From: Acidovorax sp. sic0104
Lineage (GTDB): Bacteria > Pseudomonadota > Gammaproteobacteria > Burkholderiales > Burkholderiaceae_C
Reading direction: 5' to 3'
Assembly: GCF_019219095.1 (NCBI RefSeq)
Contig: NZ_JAHUWH010000006.1
Coordinates: forward strand, 62,001-126,000
Length of the DNA: 64,000 nt
Shown here one piece after another: positions 39,746 through 48,105 of this stretch (position 1 is the stretch's first letter; each line of letters starts with the position of its first letter). Under the pieces are notes generated by a model. It did no database searches and had not been told where the DNA came from. It worked only from the letters and a program-made list of their open reading frames with translations. The position numbers were made by a program, and so were the translations under genes.

Positions 39746-40842
39746 GCGCTATGAGAATTGCCCTGGTGACGGATGCCTGGCTTCCGCAGGTCAATGGCGT
39801 GGTAACGACACTGCTCGAGCTGGTGCGCGAGCTCGAGGTCCTGGGGCACGATGTGCAGGTGATAGAGCCCGGGCAGTTCAAGACACGCCCGTGTCCAGGC
39901 TACGCCGGCATCGACCTGGCGGTGAGCCCCGCCAGGCAGGTGGCCCTCACGCTCGACGCCATGCAGCCCGACGCCATCCACCTGGCCACCGAGGGGCCCC
40001 TGGGCTGGGCAGGGCGGCGGTATTGCCTGCGCAACCGGTTGGCGTTCACGACCGCCTTTCACACTCGATTTCCCGAGATACTGAATGCGGCAGCGCGCGT
40101 GCCGTTGTCCTGGGGCTATGCGCTGTTTCGCCATTTCCACCGGCCGTCGTCCGGGGTCATGGTGCCCACGCAGGGCGTGCTGCAGATGCTGGCGCAGCGC
40201 GGCTTCGCGAACTTGCGTCTGTGGACCCACGGAGTGGACACGCAGGCATTTTCCTTCCACGGCGAGGTGGCCCACAGCCCGCTCACGGGCACCCTCGCCC
40301 ATCCGGTAGCCCTGTACGTCGGCCGCGTGTCATACGAGAAGAACATCGAGGCCTTCCTGCAATTGGAGATGCCCGGCACCAAGGTGGTCTGTGGTGTGGG
40401 GCCGCTGGAGGCGCGCCTCAAATCGCGCTATCCGCAGGTCCGCTGGCTCGGCATCCTGGACCGGGAGGCCTTGGCACAGGTGTATGCGGCGGCGGATGTG
40501 TTCGTGTTCCCCAGCCGCTCGGAAACATTCGGCCTTGTCATGCTCGAAGCCATGGCCTGTGGAACGCCGGTGGCCGCCTTTCCGGTGGAAGGGCCGATGG
40601 AGGTGTTGGGCGCTCACGCCGGAGATGCGCCGCAGGGCGGCGTGCTCCATGACAGTCTGCTCACCGCAGCGCAGGAGGCGCTCGCCATACCCCGGTCCGC
40701 GGCGCGCGCTCGTGCGCTGGATTTCAGCTGGTCCCACGCGGCGCGCGTATTCGAGCAGCATCTGGCGCCCGCGCGCTCCAGTTCCGTGACGGCGGGCCTG
40801 CCTGTCACAAAGTCTGTCACATCATTGTCATCTGGGCGTTAA
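39742..40842 (+). CDS. Agt-like glycosyltransferase (GT4), glycolipid synthesis
   Basis: Predicted GT-B fold enzyme of 366 residues that adds sugars to diacylglycerol. The N-terminal domain opens with MRIALVTDAWLPQVNGVVTT, and the C-terminal donor site includes YVGRVSYEKNIEAFL and FPSRSETFGLVMLEAMACG, the E-x7-E type motif. It overlaps the PlcP-like gene by 4 bp (ATGA). In phosphate-starved bacteria Agt uses the diacylglycerol released by PlcP. The Pho box of ppk lies within its last codons. Sugar donor unknown. An in-frame ATG at 39751 is an alternative start. Confidence 0.85.
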   Translation: MSAMRIALVTDAWLPQVNGVVTTLLELVRELEVLGHDVQVIEPGQFKTRPCPGYAGIDLAVSPARQVALTLDAMQPDAIHLATEGPLGWAGRRYCLRNRLAFTTAFHTRFPEILNAAARVPLSWGYALFRHFHRPSSGVMVPTQGVLQMLAQRGFANLRLWTHGVDTQAFSFHGEVAHSPLTGTLAHPVALYVGRVSYEKNIEAFLQLEMPGTKVVCGVGPLEARLKSRYPQVRWLGILDREALAQVYAAADVFVFPSRSETFGLVMLEAMACGTPVAAFPVEGPMEVLGAHAGDAPQGGVLHDSLLTAAQEALAIPRSAARARALDFSWSHAARVFEQHLAPARSSSVTAGLPVTKSVTSLSSGR

Positions 40843-40845
40843 ATA
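40802..40845 (+). promoter_or_regulatory. Pho box and -10 of ppk
   Basis: CTGTCAC (40814-40820) and TTGTCAT (40825-40831) are 11 bp apart, a near-perfect Pho box. A further CTGTCAC lies at 40802-40808, 12 bp upstream. TAAATA at 40840-40845 is a suitable -10, 8 bp after the box. The site overlaps the 3' end of the glycosyltransferase gene. Confidence 0.85.
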
Positions 40846-40935
40846 CTGAGGCCATCCTGCACTAGCCGCGCTTGCGTACCCATGCTGCCTTTGCCTTTCG
40901 ATGACGCTGCCGCCCTACGGTGTGATACCGCTGCC

Positions 40936-43080
40936 ATGAACGAAAATCCTCCCGTCGCCCTGTCACAGGACCGTCGCGATGGCGCGCTGGCTGTGCAGGC
41001 ACATGGGGCCCCGTTTTCTGCCTTCCTCGACCGGGATCACAGCATCCTGGCTTTCAACGAGCGCGTGCTGGACTGGGCTGCGCGCAGCGACGTGCCTCTG
41101 CTGGAGCGGCTGCGCTACCTGTGCATCGTCTCTTCCAATCTCGACGAGTTCTTTGAAGTCCGCGCTGCGCCCCACATCACGGCGGCACAAAAGGGCGAGA
41201 CACAAGGCCGGTACTCCACAGCATCCTTCGAAGCCGTGGCCGCCAAGGTGCACGATCTGGTCGAGCGGCAGTACGCGCTCTATAACGACGCACTGGTGCC
41301 CGCCTTCGCCGAGCACGGCATCCGCATACTGGGGCATGGGGAGCGTTCGCCGGCGCAAAAGCGCTGGGTGCAGGAGTACTTTGCGAGCGAGGTGCGGCCG
41401 CTTCTCATTCCGGTGGGGCTCGACCCGGCGCACCCTTTTCCGCAGGTGGCCAACAAGTCGCTCAACTTCATCGTGCGCCTGAAAGGCCGTGATGCCTTTG
41501 GCCGCGAAAACGAAATCGCCATCGTCAAGGTGCCGCGTGCGCTGCCCAGGCTCATCCGCGTTCCGCAGCGCGTGGCGCCCGGACAGACGCTGTTCGTGAG
41601 CCTTTCCAGCATCGTGCGATCCCACCTGGAAGAGCTGTTCCCCGGCCGCGAAGTCACCGAGTTCTCGCAGTTTCGCGTGACGCGCCATTCGGACCTCGCA
41701 CTGGACGAGGAAGACGTGCGCAATCTGCGGACCGCGCTGCGCCAGGGGCTGCAGCACCGCCACTATGGGCAGGCCGTGCGGCTGGAGGTGTCGTCCGGCT
41801 GCTCGCAGTTCCTCTCGGACTTCCTTCTGGCACAGTTCGGGCTGCCTGCGGCTGCGCTGTACCGCGTCCAGGGCCCCGTCAACCTGGTGCGGCTGACCCA
41901 GCTGGTGGATCTGGTGAACGATTCCTCGTTGCTGTTTGCGCCGTGGAACTCGGCCTGGCCCCGCCAGTTGCAGCCGGGTATGCCGATCATGGAGCAGATG
42001 CGCCGCCGCGACGTGCTGATCCACCAGCCCTTCGAGAGCTTCGACGGACTGCTGGCCTTCCTGCGCGAGGCCGTGAACGACCCCGATGTGCTGGTCATCA
42101 AGCAGACCATCTACCGCACGGGGTCGGACTCCGAACTCATGAATCTTCTGACCGAGGCGGTGCGCCGGGGCAAGGAAGTGATGACGGTGGTGGAGCTGAA
42201 GGCCCGCTTTGACGAAGAGGCGAACATCAACTGGGCCGAAGCGCTGGAGTCCATCGGCGCGCAGGTGGTGTACGGCGTGGTGGGGCTCAAGACCCACGCG
42301 AAAATGCTGCTGGTCACCCGCCGGGAAGGGCGGGAGCTCAAGCGCTATGGGCATCTTTCCACCGGCAACTACAACACGCGCACCGCCAGGCTCTACACCG
42401 ATCTGAGCTATCTCACCGCAGATGAGGACATGACCGCCGACATGGATGGCGTGTTCAACCACCTGGCCAGCCAGAACCGGCCGCCCCGGCTGCGCAAGCT
42501 CATGCTGGCGCCGTTCCATCTTCACAGGCGCATGCTGGAGAAGATCGAGCAGGCAGGGCTGGCGGCGAGCCGCGGGGAGGACGCGCGCATCGTCGCCAAG
42601 ATGAACGCACTGACGGACGAGGCGCTCATGCGCGCGCTCATCCTGGCCGGGCAGCGGGGCGCGCGCATCGACCTCATCGTGCGCGGTGCCTGCATGCTGC
42701 CGGCGCAGGTGCCAGGCCTGACAGACAACATCCGCGTGCGTTCGGTCATCGGCAGGTTCCTGGAGCACACGCGGGTTTTCTACTTCCTGGCCGGCGAGCA
42801 GGAAGACCTGTACCTCTCCAGCGCGGACTGGATGAATCGCAACATGATGCGGCGCGTGGAGCTGGCCTGGCCCGTGACCGACCCGGCGCTGCGCCAGCAG
42901 ATCGTCGACGAGTGCCTGGTGGCCTATCTGCATGACAACCGGGATGCCTGGACCTTGAACGCAGAGGGCGGGTACGACCGCGCGCAGCACCCTTCGGATG
43001 GCATAGGTGCCCAGGACGCATTGATGGTTCGCTACGGGCCCGTGCCGCCCGCGGGGGCTGTCGAGCAAGGGGCGGCATGA
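40936..43080 (+). CDS. ppk: Polyphosphate kinase 1
   Basis: Reversibly polymerises the ATP gamma-phosphate into polyphosphate. The product is 714 residues from the ATG at 40936 (732 from the in-frame ATG at 40882; both lie downstream of the promoter). The N-terminal helical part contains RLRYLCIVSSNLDEFFEVR, and the phospholipase-D-like core has the catalytic His454 in LKTHAKMLLV and GHLSTGNYNT. It lies behind a Pho box and overlaps sixA by 4 bp (ATGA). Confidence 0.97.
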   Translation: MNENPPVALSQDRRDGALAVQAHGAPFSAFLDRDHSILAFNERVLDWAARSDVPLLERLRYLCIVSSNLDEFFEVRAAPHITAAQKGETQGRYSTASFEAVAAKVHDLVERQYALYNDALVPAFAEHGIRILGHGERSPAQKRWVQEYFASEVRPLLIPVGLDPAHPFPQVANKSLNFIVRLKGRDAFGRENEIAIVKVPRALPRLIRVPQRVAPGQTLFVSLSSIVRSHLEELFPGREVTEFSQFRVTRHSDLALDEEDVRNLRTALRQGLQHRHYGQAVRLEVSSGCSQFLSDFLLAQFGLPAAALYRVQGPVNLVRLTQLVDLVNDSSLLFAPWNSAWPRQLQPGMPIMEQMRRRDVLIHQPFESFDGLLAFLREAVNDPDVLVIKQTIYRTGSDSELMNLLTEAVRRGKEVMTVVELKARFDEEANINWAEALESIGAQVVYGVVGLKTHAKMLLVTRREGRELKRYGHLSTGNYNTRTARLYTDLSYLTADEDMTADMDGVFNHLASQNRPPRLRKLMLAPFHLHRRMLEKIEQAGLAASRGEDARIVAKMNALTDEALMRALILAGQRGARIDLIVRGACMLPAQVPGLTDNIRVRSVIGRFLEHTRVFYFLAGEQEDLYLSSADWMNRNMMRRVELAWPVTDPALRQQIVDECLVAYLHDNRDAWTLNAEGGYDRAQHPSDGIGAQDALMVRYGPVPPAGAVEQGAA

Positions 43081-43541
43081 TGGACCTCATCCTGTGGCGG
43101 CACGCCGAGGCGGAAGAGCCGCAAGAAGGCCATGACGACCTTGCGCGCGCACTGACGCAACGTGGGGAAAAGCAGGCAGCGCGCATGGCCGCCTGGCTGG
43201 ACCGTCAACTGCCTGAAGGCTTGCGCGTGCTGGCCAGCCCTGCACGGCGCACCGAACAGACTGCGAGCGCCCTCGGGCGCAAGTTCAAGATGCGGGCGGA
43301 ACTGCTGCCCGGCGGCACCCCGCAGGAGCTGCTGGAGCTTGCGCAGTGGCCGCGCGCCAAGGGCGCCGTGCTGGTGGTGGGCCACCAGCCCGTGCTGGGC
43401 CAGACCATCGCGCAACTGATGGGGTTGCAGGCGGCCGACTGCACCGTGCGCAAGGGCGCCGTGTGGTGGCTGCGCCAGCGGCATCGCCTGGATGAAAGCC
43501 AGACGCTGCTGCTGACCGTGCAGTCTCCCGATCTTCTCTAG
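43077..43541 (+). CDS. sixA: SixA-type phosphohistidine phosphatase
   Basis: Small histidine phosphatase of 154 residues. The catalytic RHG-type motif is LILWRHAEAEEP (residues 4-15), and the second His is in VVGHQPVLGQ. E. coli SixA dephosphorylates phosphohistidine in phosphotransfer proteins such as NPr and was first described for ArcB; the substrate here is not known. The start overlaps the ppk stop (ATGA), so co-expression with ppk from the Pho promoter is likely. The partnership with a polyphosphate enzyme is noteworthy. Confidence 0.9.
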   Translation: MMDLILWRHAEAEEPQEGHDDLARALTQRGEKQAARMAAWLDRQLPEGLRVLASPARRTEQTASALGRKFKMRAELLPGGTPQELLELAQWPRAKGAVLVVGHQPVLGQTIAQLMGLQAADCTVRKGAVWWLRQRHRLDESQTLLLTVQSPDLL

Positions 43542-43590
43542 GCCGCAACCACCTGGCGTGCACGCCGCAAGCGGACGGCACGTTCGGGGA

Positions 43591-44133
43591 CTACTTGCGG
43601 CTGGCTTTCGCCGTCTTCACCGCAGGCTTGGCGGCTGCACTTGCAGATGCCGGCGCCGCCTTGGCGGCGGGCGCCTCGGCCTTCGGGCGGCCGGTCTTGA
43701 TGGAGGGCACCGCCTGCACGGCTGACCGAAGGGCACTGTCGGACAGCGCAGCCAGCACCTTGAGCCCGGCGCGCAGCAGTTCGCTTTTCTTGACGGGCTG
43801 GGCGAGCGCTGCGGAGCGCTGCTTGAGCGTCTCGATCACGGCGTATTCATCCTTGGGAATGGTGAAACTGTCGCGCACCAGTTTGGGCTTCTTGGCCTTG
43901 CCGTCTTTCGCGCTGTCAGCCGCCACTGCCTTGGTGGGCTTGGCCGGTTTGGCTGCCTTTGCGGCTGGTTGCTTGGGCGCTGTGGGTTGAGGTTTGGCTG
44001 CGGATTTCGCAGGAGCGCCTGCCGCTGCCTTGGCGGTGGTCTTGGGCGCTGTCGTACCCGCTTTCACGGACTTGGCCGCCGATGCCGGGGTCGCGGGGAT
44101 GGTGGCTGGAAGCGGGGTGCTGGAAGTGGTCAT
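43591..44133 (-). CDS. Lys/Ala/Pro-rich protein with ribbon-helix-helix-like core
   Basis: A 180-residue, very basic protein. Residues 1-82 and about 150-180 are low-complexity Ala/Lys/Pro tails like histone H1 or PhaF. The core between them looks like a ribbon-helix-helix unit: strand DSFTIP, helix KDEYAVIETLKQRSAAL, turn, helix KKSELLRAGLKVLAALS. This suggests a DNA-binding, nucleoid-associated protein, possibly tied to polyphosphate or storage granules. A 27-bp palindrome sits 15 bp upstream of its ATG and could be its own operator. Function is not established. Confidence 0.82.
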   Translation of the reverse strand: MTTSSTPLPATIPATPASAAKSVKAGTTAPKTTAKAAAGAPAKSAAKPQPTAPKQPAAKAAKPAKPTKAVAADSAKDGKAKKPKLVRDSFTIPKDEYAVIETLKQRSAALAQPVKKSELLRAGLKVLAALSDSALRSAVQAVPSIKTGRPKAEAPAAKAAPASASAAAKPAVKTAKASRK

Positions 44134-44147
44134 GGTGCAGATTGAGT

Positions 44148-44174
44148 AAACGATATAAACAGTTTATACCGTTT
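44148..44174 (-). promoter_or_regulatory. Palindromic operator over the promoter of the basic RHH-like gene
   Basis: The left arm AAACGATATAAAC (44148-44160) and right arm GTTTATACCGTTT (44162-44174) are complementary at 12 of 13 positions around a single central A. The palindrome contains -10-like TATAAA (minus strand, 44168-44163) preceded by TTGAGC (44189-44184). It is A+T-rich in a G+C-rich genome and lies between ppx and the basic gene. Confidence 0.7.
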
Positions 44175-44212
44175 CTTTCTGCCGCTCAACAGCCCTCAAG
44201 CCAGCCAAGCCC

Positions 44213-45691
44213 TCAGGCAAGGCTGACCGACAGCTCCCAGGGCGTCTTCAGCCATGCCTGCGTTTCCTCGCGCAGCAGGTGCGCGGACTGGGGGTATGCG
44301 GCAGCCCAGCCGGCCCGCGCCGCCAGGTGGAACCTCGCTCCGTCCTGGCGCAAGGTCAGGCCTGCGGTATCGGGGTCGCGCCGCGCGTGGCACAGGGCTA
44401 CCGCCAGCCGCAGGGCAAGCAGTTGCAGAGCGAACATCGGGTCGTGCAGATCCGCGTCGATCTTGCGGACCTTGCCGCGCTGCCCCTGCACCAGGATCCC
44501 CAGTCGGTGCAGTTCCGGTACCGCGAACCCGGCAGCGTCGGTGTTGTCGAGGATGTAGGCGCCGTGGCGGTGGTAGTCGCTGTGCGATATGAGGCAGCCG
44601 ATCTCATGCAGGCGCGCGGCCCAGTCGAGCTTGCGCGCTGCGCGTTCGCTGCCCTCGGGGGCTGCCTGGTCGAAGAGGGCGCATGCCGTGCGTGCCACGC
44701 GATCGGCGTGTTCGCTATCCACACCGAACCGCTGCATGAGCCCGTTCACGGTGGTAGTGCGCAGGTCTGTCTCGGGCTGCTCGCGGTCCAGCAGGTCGTA
44801 CAGCGCGCCCTGGCGCAGCGCGCCTTGCGCCACCTGCATCTGGTCGATTTCCAGAAGGTCGAACACTGCGCGCAGCACGCTGATGCCACCGCCGATCACG
44901 GCGCGCCGTTCTTCCTTCAGGCCTTCCATGCGCAGGCGGTCGGCGGTCTGGGCGCGCAGGAGCCGCTCCTGCAGCCACTGCAGGCCGTCGCGGGTGATGA
45001 GGCCCGGGGGGCCGCCAGCGGCCGCCAGGATGTCTCCTACCGCCCCGGCGGTGCCGGAGGATCCGTACGCGACCTCCCAGGCGTCGGGACGAAAGGTCTC
45101 AAGGGCCTCGTCCAGGACGGCCTTGGCGGCAACTTCGGCAGCCAGAAAGGACGTGGTGGTGAATTCGCCCTGCGAAAAGTAGCGCTGCGACCACGCCACG
45201 CTTCCCACGCGAAAGGACGCGACGGCATTTGGTGTGAACTGCTGTCCCAGGATGAGCTCGGTCGAGCGCCCCCCGATGTCGATCACCAGGCGGCGCTCGT
45301 CGGACTGTGGAAGCATGCGCGCCACGCCTTGGTAGATCAGCCGGGCTTCCTCGGGGCCGGACACCACGTCGATCGGGTAGCCCAGCACCTGGCTGCCGCG
45401 CGACAGGAATTCCTCGCGGTTGCGCGCCTCGCGCAGGGTCTGCGTGGCCACCGCACGGACCTGGGCGCGGGGGAATCCGGCCAGCCGTTCGCCAAACCGC
45501 GCGAGGCACGCCCAGCCGCGCTCCATGGCGTCGCGCGTGAGGTTGCGGTCTTCGTCGAGGCCATTGCCTTGCCGCACGGTTTCCTTCAGGTATTCCACCC
45601 GCTGGATGTGGCCGAACTCATAGCGCCCGATTTCAAGGCGAAAACTGTTGGAGCCGAGGTCGACTGCGGCGAGGCGTGTGCCGTTGTGCAT
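44213..45691 (-). CDS. ppx: Exopolyphosphatase (Ppx/GppA family)
   Basis: Releases phosphate from the ends of polyphosphate, or hydrolyses pppGpp. The product is 492 residues. The sugar-kinase-type ATPase fold is visible in AAVDLGSNSFRLEIG, EARLIYQG and IDIGGRSTELILG; the last has Arg in place of the usual second Gly of GGGST. A C-terminal HD-like helical part contains AARLHEIGCLISHSDYHRHG. It is divergent from pstS, with a weak reverse-oriented Pho box between them. Confidence 0.95.
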   Translation of the reverse strand: MHNGTRLAAVDLGSNSFRLEIGRYEFGHIQRVEYLKETVRQGNGLDEDRNLTRDAMERGWACLARFGERLAGFPRAQVRAVATQTLREARNREEFLSRGSQVLGYPIDVVSGPEEARLIYQGVARMLPQSDERRLVIDIGGRSTELILGQQFTPNAVASFRVGSVAWSQRYFSQGEFTTTSFLAAEVAAKAVLDEALETFRPDAWEVAYGSSGTAGAVGDILAAAGGPPGLITRDGLQWLQERLLRAQTADRLRMEGLKEERRAVIGGGISVLRAVFDLLEIDQMQVAQGALRQGALYDLLDREQPETDLRTTTVNGLMQRFGVDSEHADRVARTACALFDQAAPEGSERAARKLDWAARLHEIGCLISHSDYHRHGAYILDNTDAAGFAVPELHRLGILVQGQRGKVRKIDADLHDPMFALQLLALRLAVALCHARRDPDTAGLTLRQDGARFHLAARAGWAAAYPQSAHLLREETQAWLKTPWELSVSLA

Positions 45692-45813
45692 ATTGTTCTG
45701 GTAGGAGCTGCGACCGGCATCCTACCGCGTGCCCTGTCGCATGGGGCTGTTGCCTGCGCGCGGCAGGCGAAGAAGGGGGGAGGGCCAGCGCCGGGCGAGT
45801 GTGACGCCGGCGT

Positions 45814-45831
45814 GTGACGAAACCGTGACAC
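45814..45831 (-). promoter_or_regulatory. Possible reverse-oriented Pho box facing ppx
   Basis: On the minus strand GTGTCAC (45831-45825) and TCGTCAC (45820-45814) are 11 bp apart, as in a Pho box. An additional GTGTGACG copy lies at 45799-45806. No -10 is evident downstream, so the call is weak. Confidence 0.4.
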
Positions 45832-45881
45832 CGGTTTTTGCGCTTCTTCTATGTGTGGCGAAGGAATGAATGGATGGGTTT

Positions 45882-45915
45882 GTGTCACTGAATTGTCATC
45901 TTGGGCCCCTAGAGT
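45882..45915 (+). promoter_or_regulatory. Pho box and -10 of pstS
   Basis: GTGTCAC (45882-45888) and TTGTCAT (45893-45899) are 11 bp apart, a near-perfect PhoB site. TAGAGT at 45910-45915, 10 bp downstream, fits as -10. The pstS ATG follows at 45955. Confidence 0.85.
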
Positions 45916-45954
45916 TCACGCTGTTCCTGTTAACCCTAGCCCAAAGGTAACCTC

Positions 45955-46977
45955 ATGAAACGCACATTCCTCAAAACCGTTGCCATCGCACTGGCCACCC
46001 TGTCGGTCGGCGGTGCCTTCGCAGCGGACATCACCGGCGCTGGCGCTACCTTTCCCTTCCCCATGTATGCCAAGTGGGCCGAAGCCTACAAGAAGGAAAC
46101 CGGCACGGGCCTGAACTACCAGTCCATCGGTTCGTCCGGTGGCATCCGCCAGATCCGCGCCAAGACCGTGGTTTTTGGTGCCACCGACGCCCCGGTTCCC
46201 GGTGCAGACCTCGACAAGGACGGCATGGTGCAGTTCCCTGCCATCATCGGTGGCACGGTGCCTGTGATCAACCTGGACGGCTTCAAGCCTGGCGAATTGC
46301 GCGTCACCGGCCCGGTGCTGGCCGACGTTTTCCTGGGCAAGATCGCCAAGTGGAACGATGCCAAGCTGGCCGCACTGAACCCCGGCAAGACCCTGCCTGA
46401 CCAGAACATCACCGTGGTGCACCGTGCCGATGGATCTGGCACCACCTTCAACTGGACGGACTATCTCTCTGCCGTGAGCAAGGAGTGGGCTGACTCCGTG
46501 GGCAAGGGCGCTGCCGTGAAGTGGCCTGCCGCATCGTCGGTGGGCGGCAAGGGCAACGAAGGCGTGGCCGCCAACGTGACCCGTGTGAAGGGCGCCATCG
46601 GCTACGTCGAGTACGCCTATGTCAAGAAGAACAACATGAACTTCCTGCAACTGCAGAACGCGGACGGCAAGTATGTAAGCCCCGATGACAAGACCTTCGC
46701 CGCCGCGGCTGCCAGCGCTGACTGGTTCAGCGTGCCAGGCATGGGCATCTCGATGGTGAACGCCAAGGGCGCCGACAGCTGGCCCGTCAGCACGGCGTCC
46801 TTCATCCTGATGTACAAGGATCCCGCCGACAAGGCGCAATCGGCCGAAGTGCTCAAGTTCTTCGACTGGGCTTTCAAGAACGGCAAGGCCATGGCCACCG
46901 AACTGGACTACGTGCCGCTGCCTGACAGCCTGACCGCCGAGATCCGCTCCAAGGTCTGGTCGCAAATCAAGAAGTAA
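45955..46977 (+). CDS. pstS: Phosphate ABC transporter substrate-binding protein
   Basis: Periplasmic phosphate receptor of the Pst transporter. The product is 340 residues with a signal peptide ending GAFA before ADITGAGATFPFPMY, the PstS N-terminus. Phosphate-binding motifs are SIGSSGGIRQI and HRADGSGTTFNWTDYL. No lipobox Cys, so it is a soluble periplasmic protein. It is the first gene of pstSCAB-phoU-phoBR. A 13-bp-stem hairpin follows it. Confidence 0.97.
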   Translation: MKRTFLKTVAIALATLSVGGAFAADITGAGATFPFPMYAKWAEAYKKETGTGLNYQSIGSSGGIRQIRAKTVVFGATDAPVPGADLDKDGMVQFPAIIGGTVPVINLDGFKPGELRVTGPVLADVFLGKIAKWNDAKLAALNPGKTLPDQNITVVHRADGSGTTFNWTDYLSAVSKEWADSVGKGAAVKWPAASSVGGKGNEGVAANVTRVKGAIGYVEYAYVKKNNMNFLQLQNADGKYVSPDDKTFAAAAASADWFSVPGMGISMVNAKGADSWPVSTASFILMYKDPADKAQSAEVLKFFDWAFKNGKAMATELDYVPLPDSLTAEIRSKVWSQIKK

Positions 46978-47013
46978 TTAATCCAAGCAATCAAGGCAGC
47001 CTGCCTCAAAATG

Positions 47014-47048
47014 GCACCCATCGGCCGGCCGGTCTGGCCGATGGGTGC
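47014..47048 (+). promoter_or_regulatory. Strong hairpin between pstS and pstC
   Basis: GCACCCATCGGCC (47014-47026) and GGCCGATGGGTGC (47036-47048) form a perfect 13-bp stem with a 9-nt loop and no T tract. Such stems after binding-protein genes commonly protect the upstream mRNA and make it more abundant than the permease part. Confidence 0.75.
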
Positions 47049-47086
47049 TGGTTTGTGGGGCCTCCAGAAGCCAGATGGGAGTCAAC

Positions 47087-48097
47087 ATGAGCGTGGGAAC
47101 CACCATGAGTTCGCAACCCGTGTCCGTCCACAAAGTGACGGGCGCCCCCACAGAGTCCATGGTCTCGATTGCCAAGCGGCAACGCCTGCAGGACATCGTT
47201 TTCCATCGGCTGACCCAAAGCCTGTCCCTGCTGGTGCTTGCAGCGCTGCTGGGCATCATCGTGTCGCTGTTCGTCTACGCGTGGCCCACGTTCCACAAGT
47301 TCGGCGCCCAGTTCATCTGGCGCGTGGAATGGGACATCATCAATGAAGAATTCGGTGCCGCGATCGCCATCGTCGGTACCCTGGCCAGCGCCGGCATCGC
47401 GCTGCTGATCGCCGTGCCGCTCGCCTTCGGCATCGCGCTGTTCCTGACCGAAACCTGCCCCGTGTGGCTGCGCCGCCCTCTGGGCACGGCGGTGGAGTTG
47501 CTGGCGGCCGTGCCGTCCATCATCTACGGCATGTTCGGCCTGTTCGTTTTTGCGCCGCTGTTTGCCGACTACTTCCAGATGCCGGTGCAAAAGCTGCTCG
47601 GTTCCATGCCGCTCGTGGGTTTCCTGTTCGGTGGCAGCACCAACGGCTTTGGCATCCTGGCCGCCGGCATCGTGCTCGCCTTCATGGTGCTGCCCTTCGT
47701 GGCGGCCGTGATGCGCGATGTGTTCGAGATCGTTCCGCCCATCCTGCGCGAGTCGGCCTACGGCCTTGGATGTACGACGTGGGAAGTGGTGCGCCGCGTG
47801 GTGCTGCCTTATACGCAAAAGGGCGTCATCGGCGGCGTGATGCTGGGCCTGGGCCGCGCTTTGGGCGAGACCATGGCGGTGACGTTCGTGATCGGCAATG
47901 CCAACCGCATGCCCACCTCGCTGTTCTCGCCCGGTACCTCCATCGCCTCCACGCTGGCCAACGAATTCGGTGAGGCCGCCGACTTCCACCTCTCCACGCT
48001 GTTCGCCCTGGGCTTTCTGCTCTTCGTGATCACTTTCGTGGTGCTGTCGGCGGCCAAGATCATGCTGCTGCGCGCCGAGAAGGCCAAGGGCCTCTGA
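47087..48097 (+). CDS. pstC: Phosphate ABC transporter permease PstC
   Basis: One of the two membrane subunits of the Pst phosphate importer. The product is 336 residues with about six membrane segments. The permease loop [20 protein letters not shown] is followed by [18 protein letters not shown]. The ATG at 47087 was chosen because GGGAG (47077-47081) precedes it; in-frame ATGs at 47075 and 47105 are alternatives. It lies 8 bp before pstA. Confidence 0.96.
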   Translation: MSVGTTMSSQPVSVHKVTGAPTESMVSIAKRQRLQDIVFHRLTQSLSLLVLAALLGIIVSLFVYAWPTFHKFGAQFIWRVEWDIINEEFGAAIAIVGTLASAGIALLIAVPLAFGIALFLTETCPVWLRRPLGTAVELLAAVPSIIYGMFGLFVFAPLFADYFQMPVQKLLGSMPLVGFLFGGSTNGFGILAAGIVLAFMVLPFVAAVMRDVFEIVPPILRESAYGLGCTTWEVVRRVVLPYTQKGVIGGVMLGLGRALGETMAVTFVIGNANRMPTSLFSPGTSIASTLANEFGEAADFHLSTLFALGFLLFVITFVVLSAAKIMLLRAEKAKGL

Positions 48098-48105
48098 GCC
48101 CCGCC

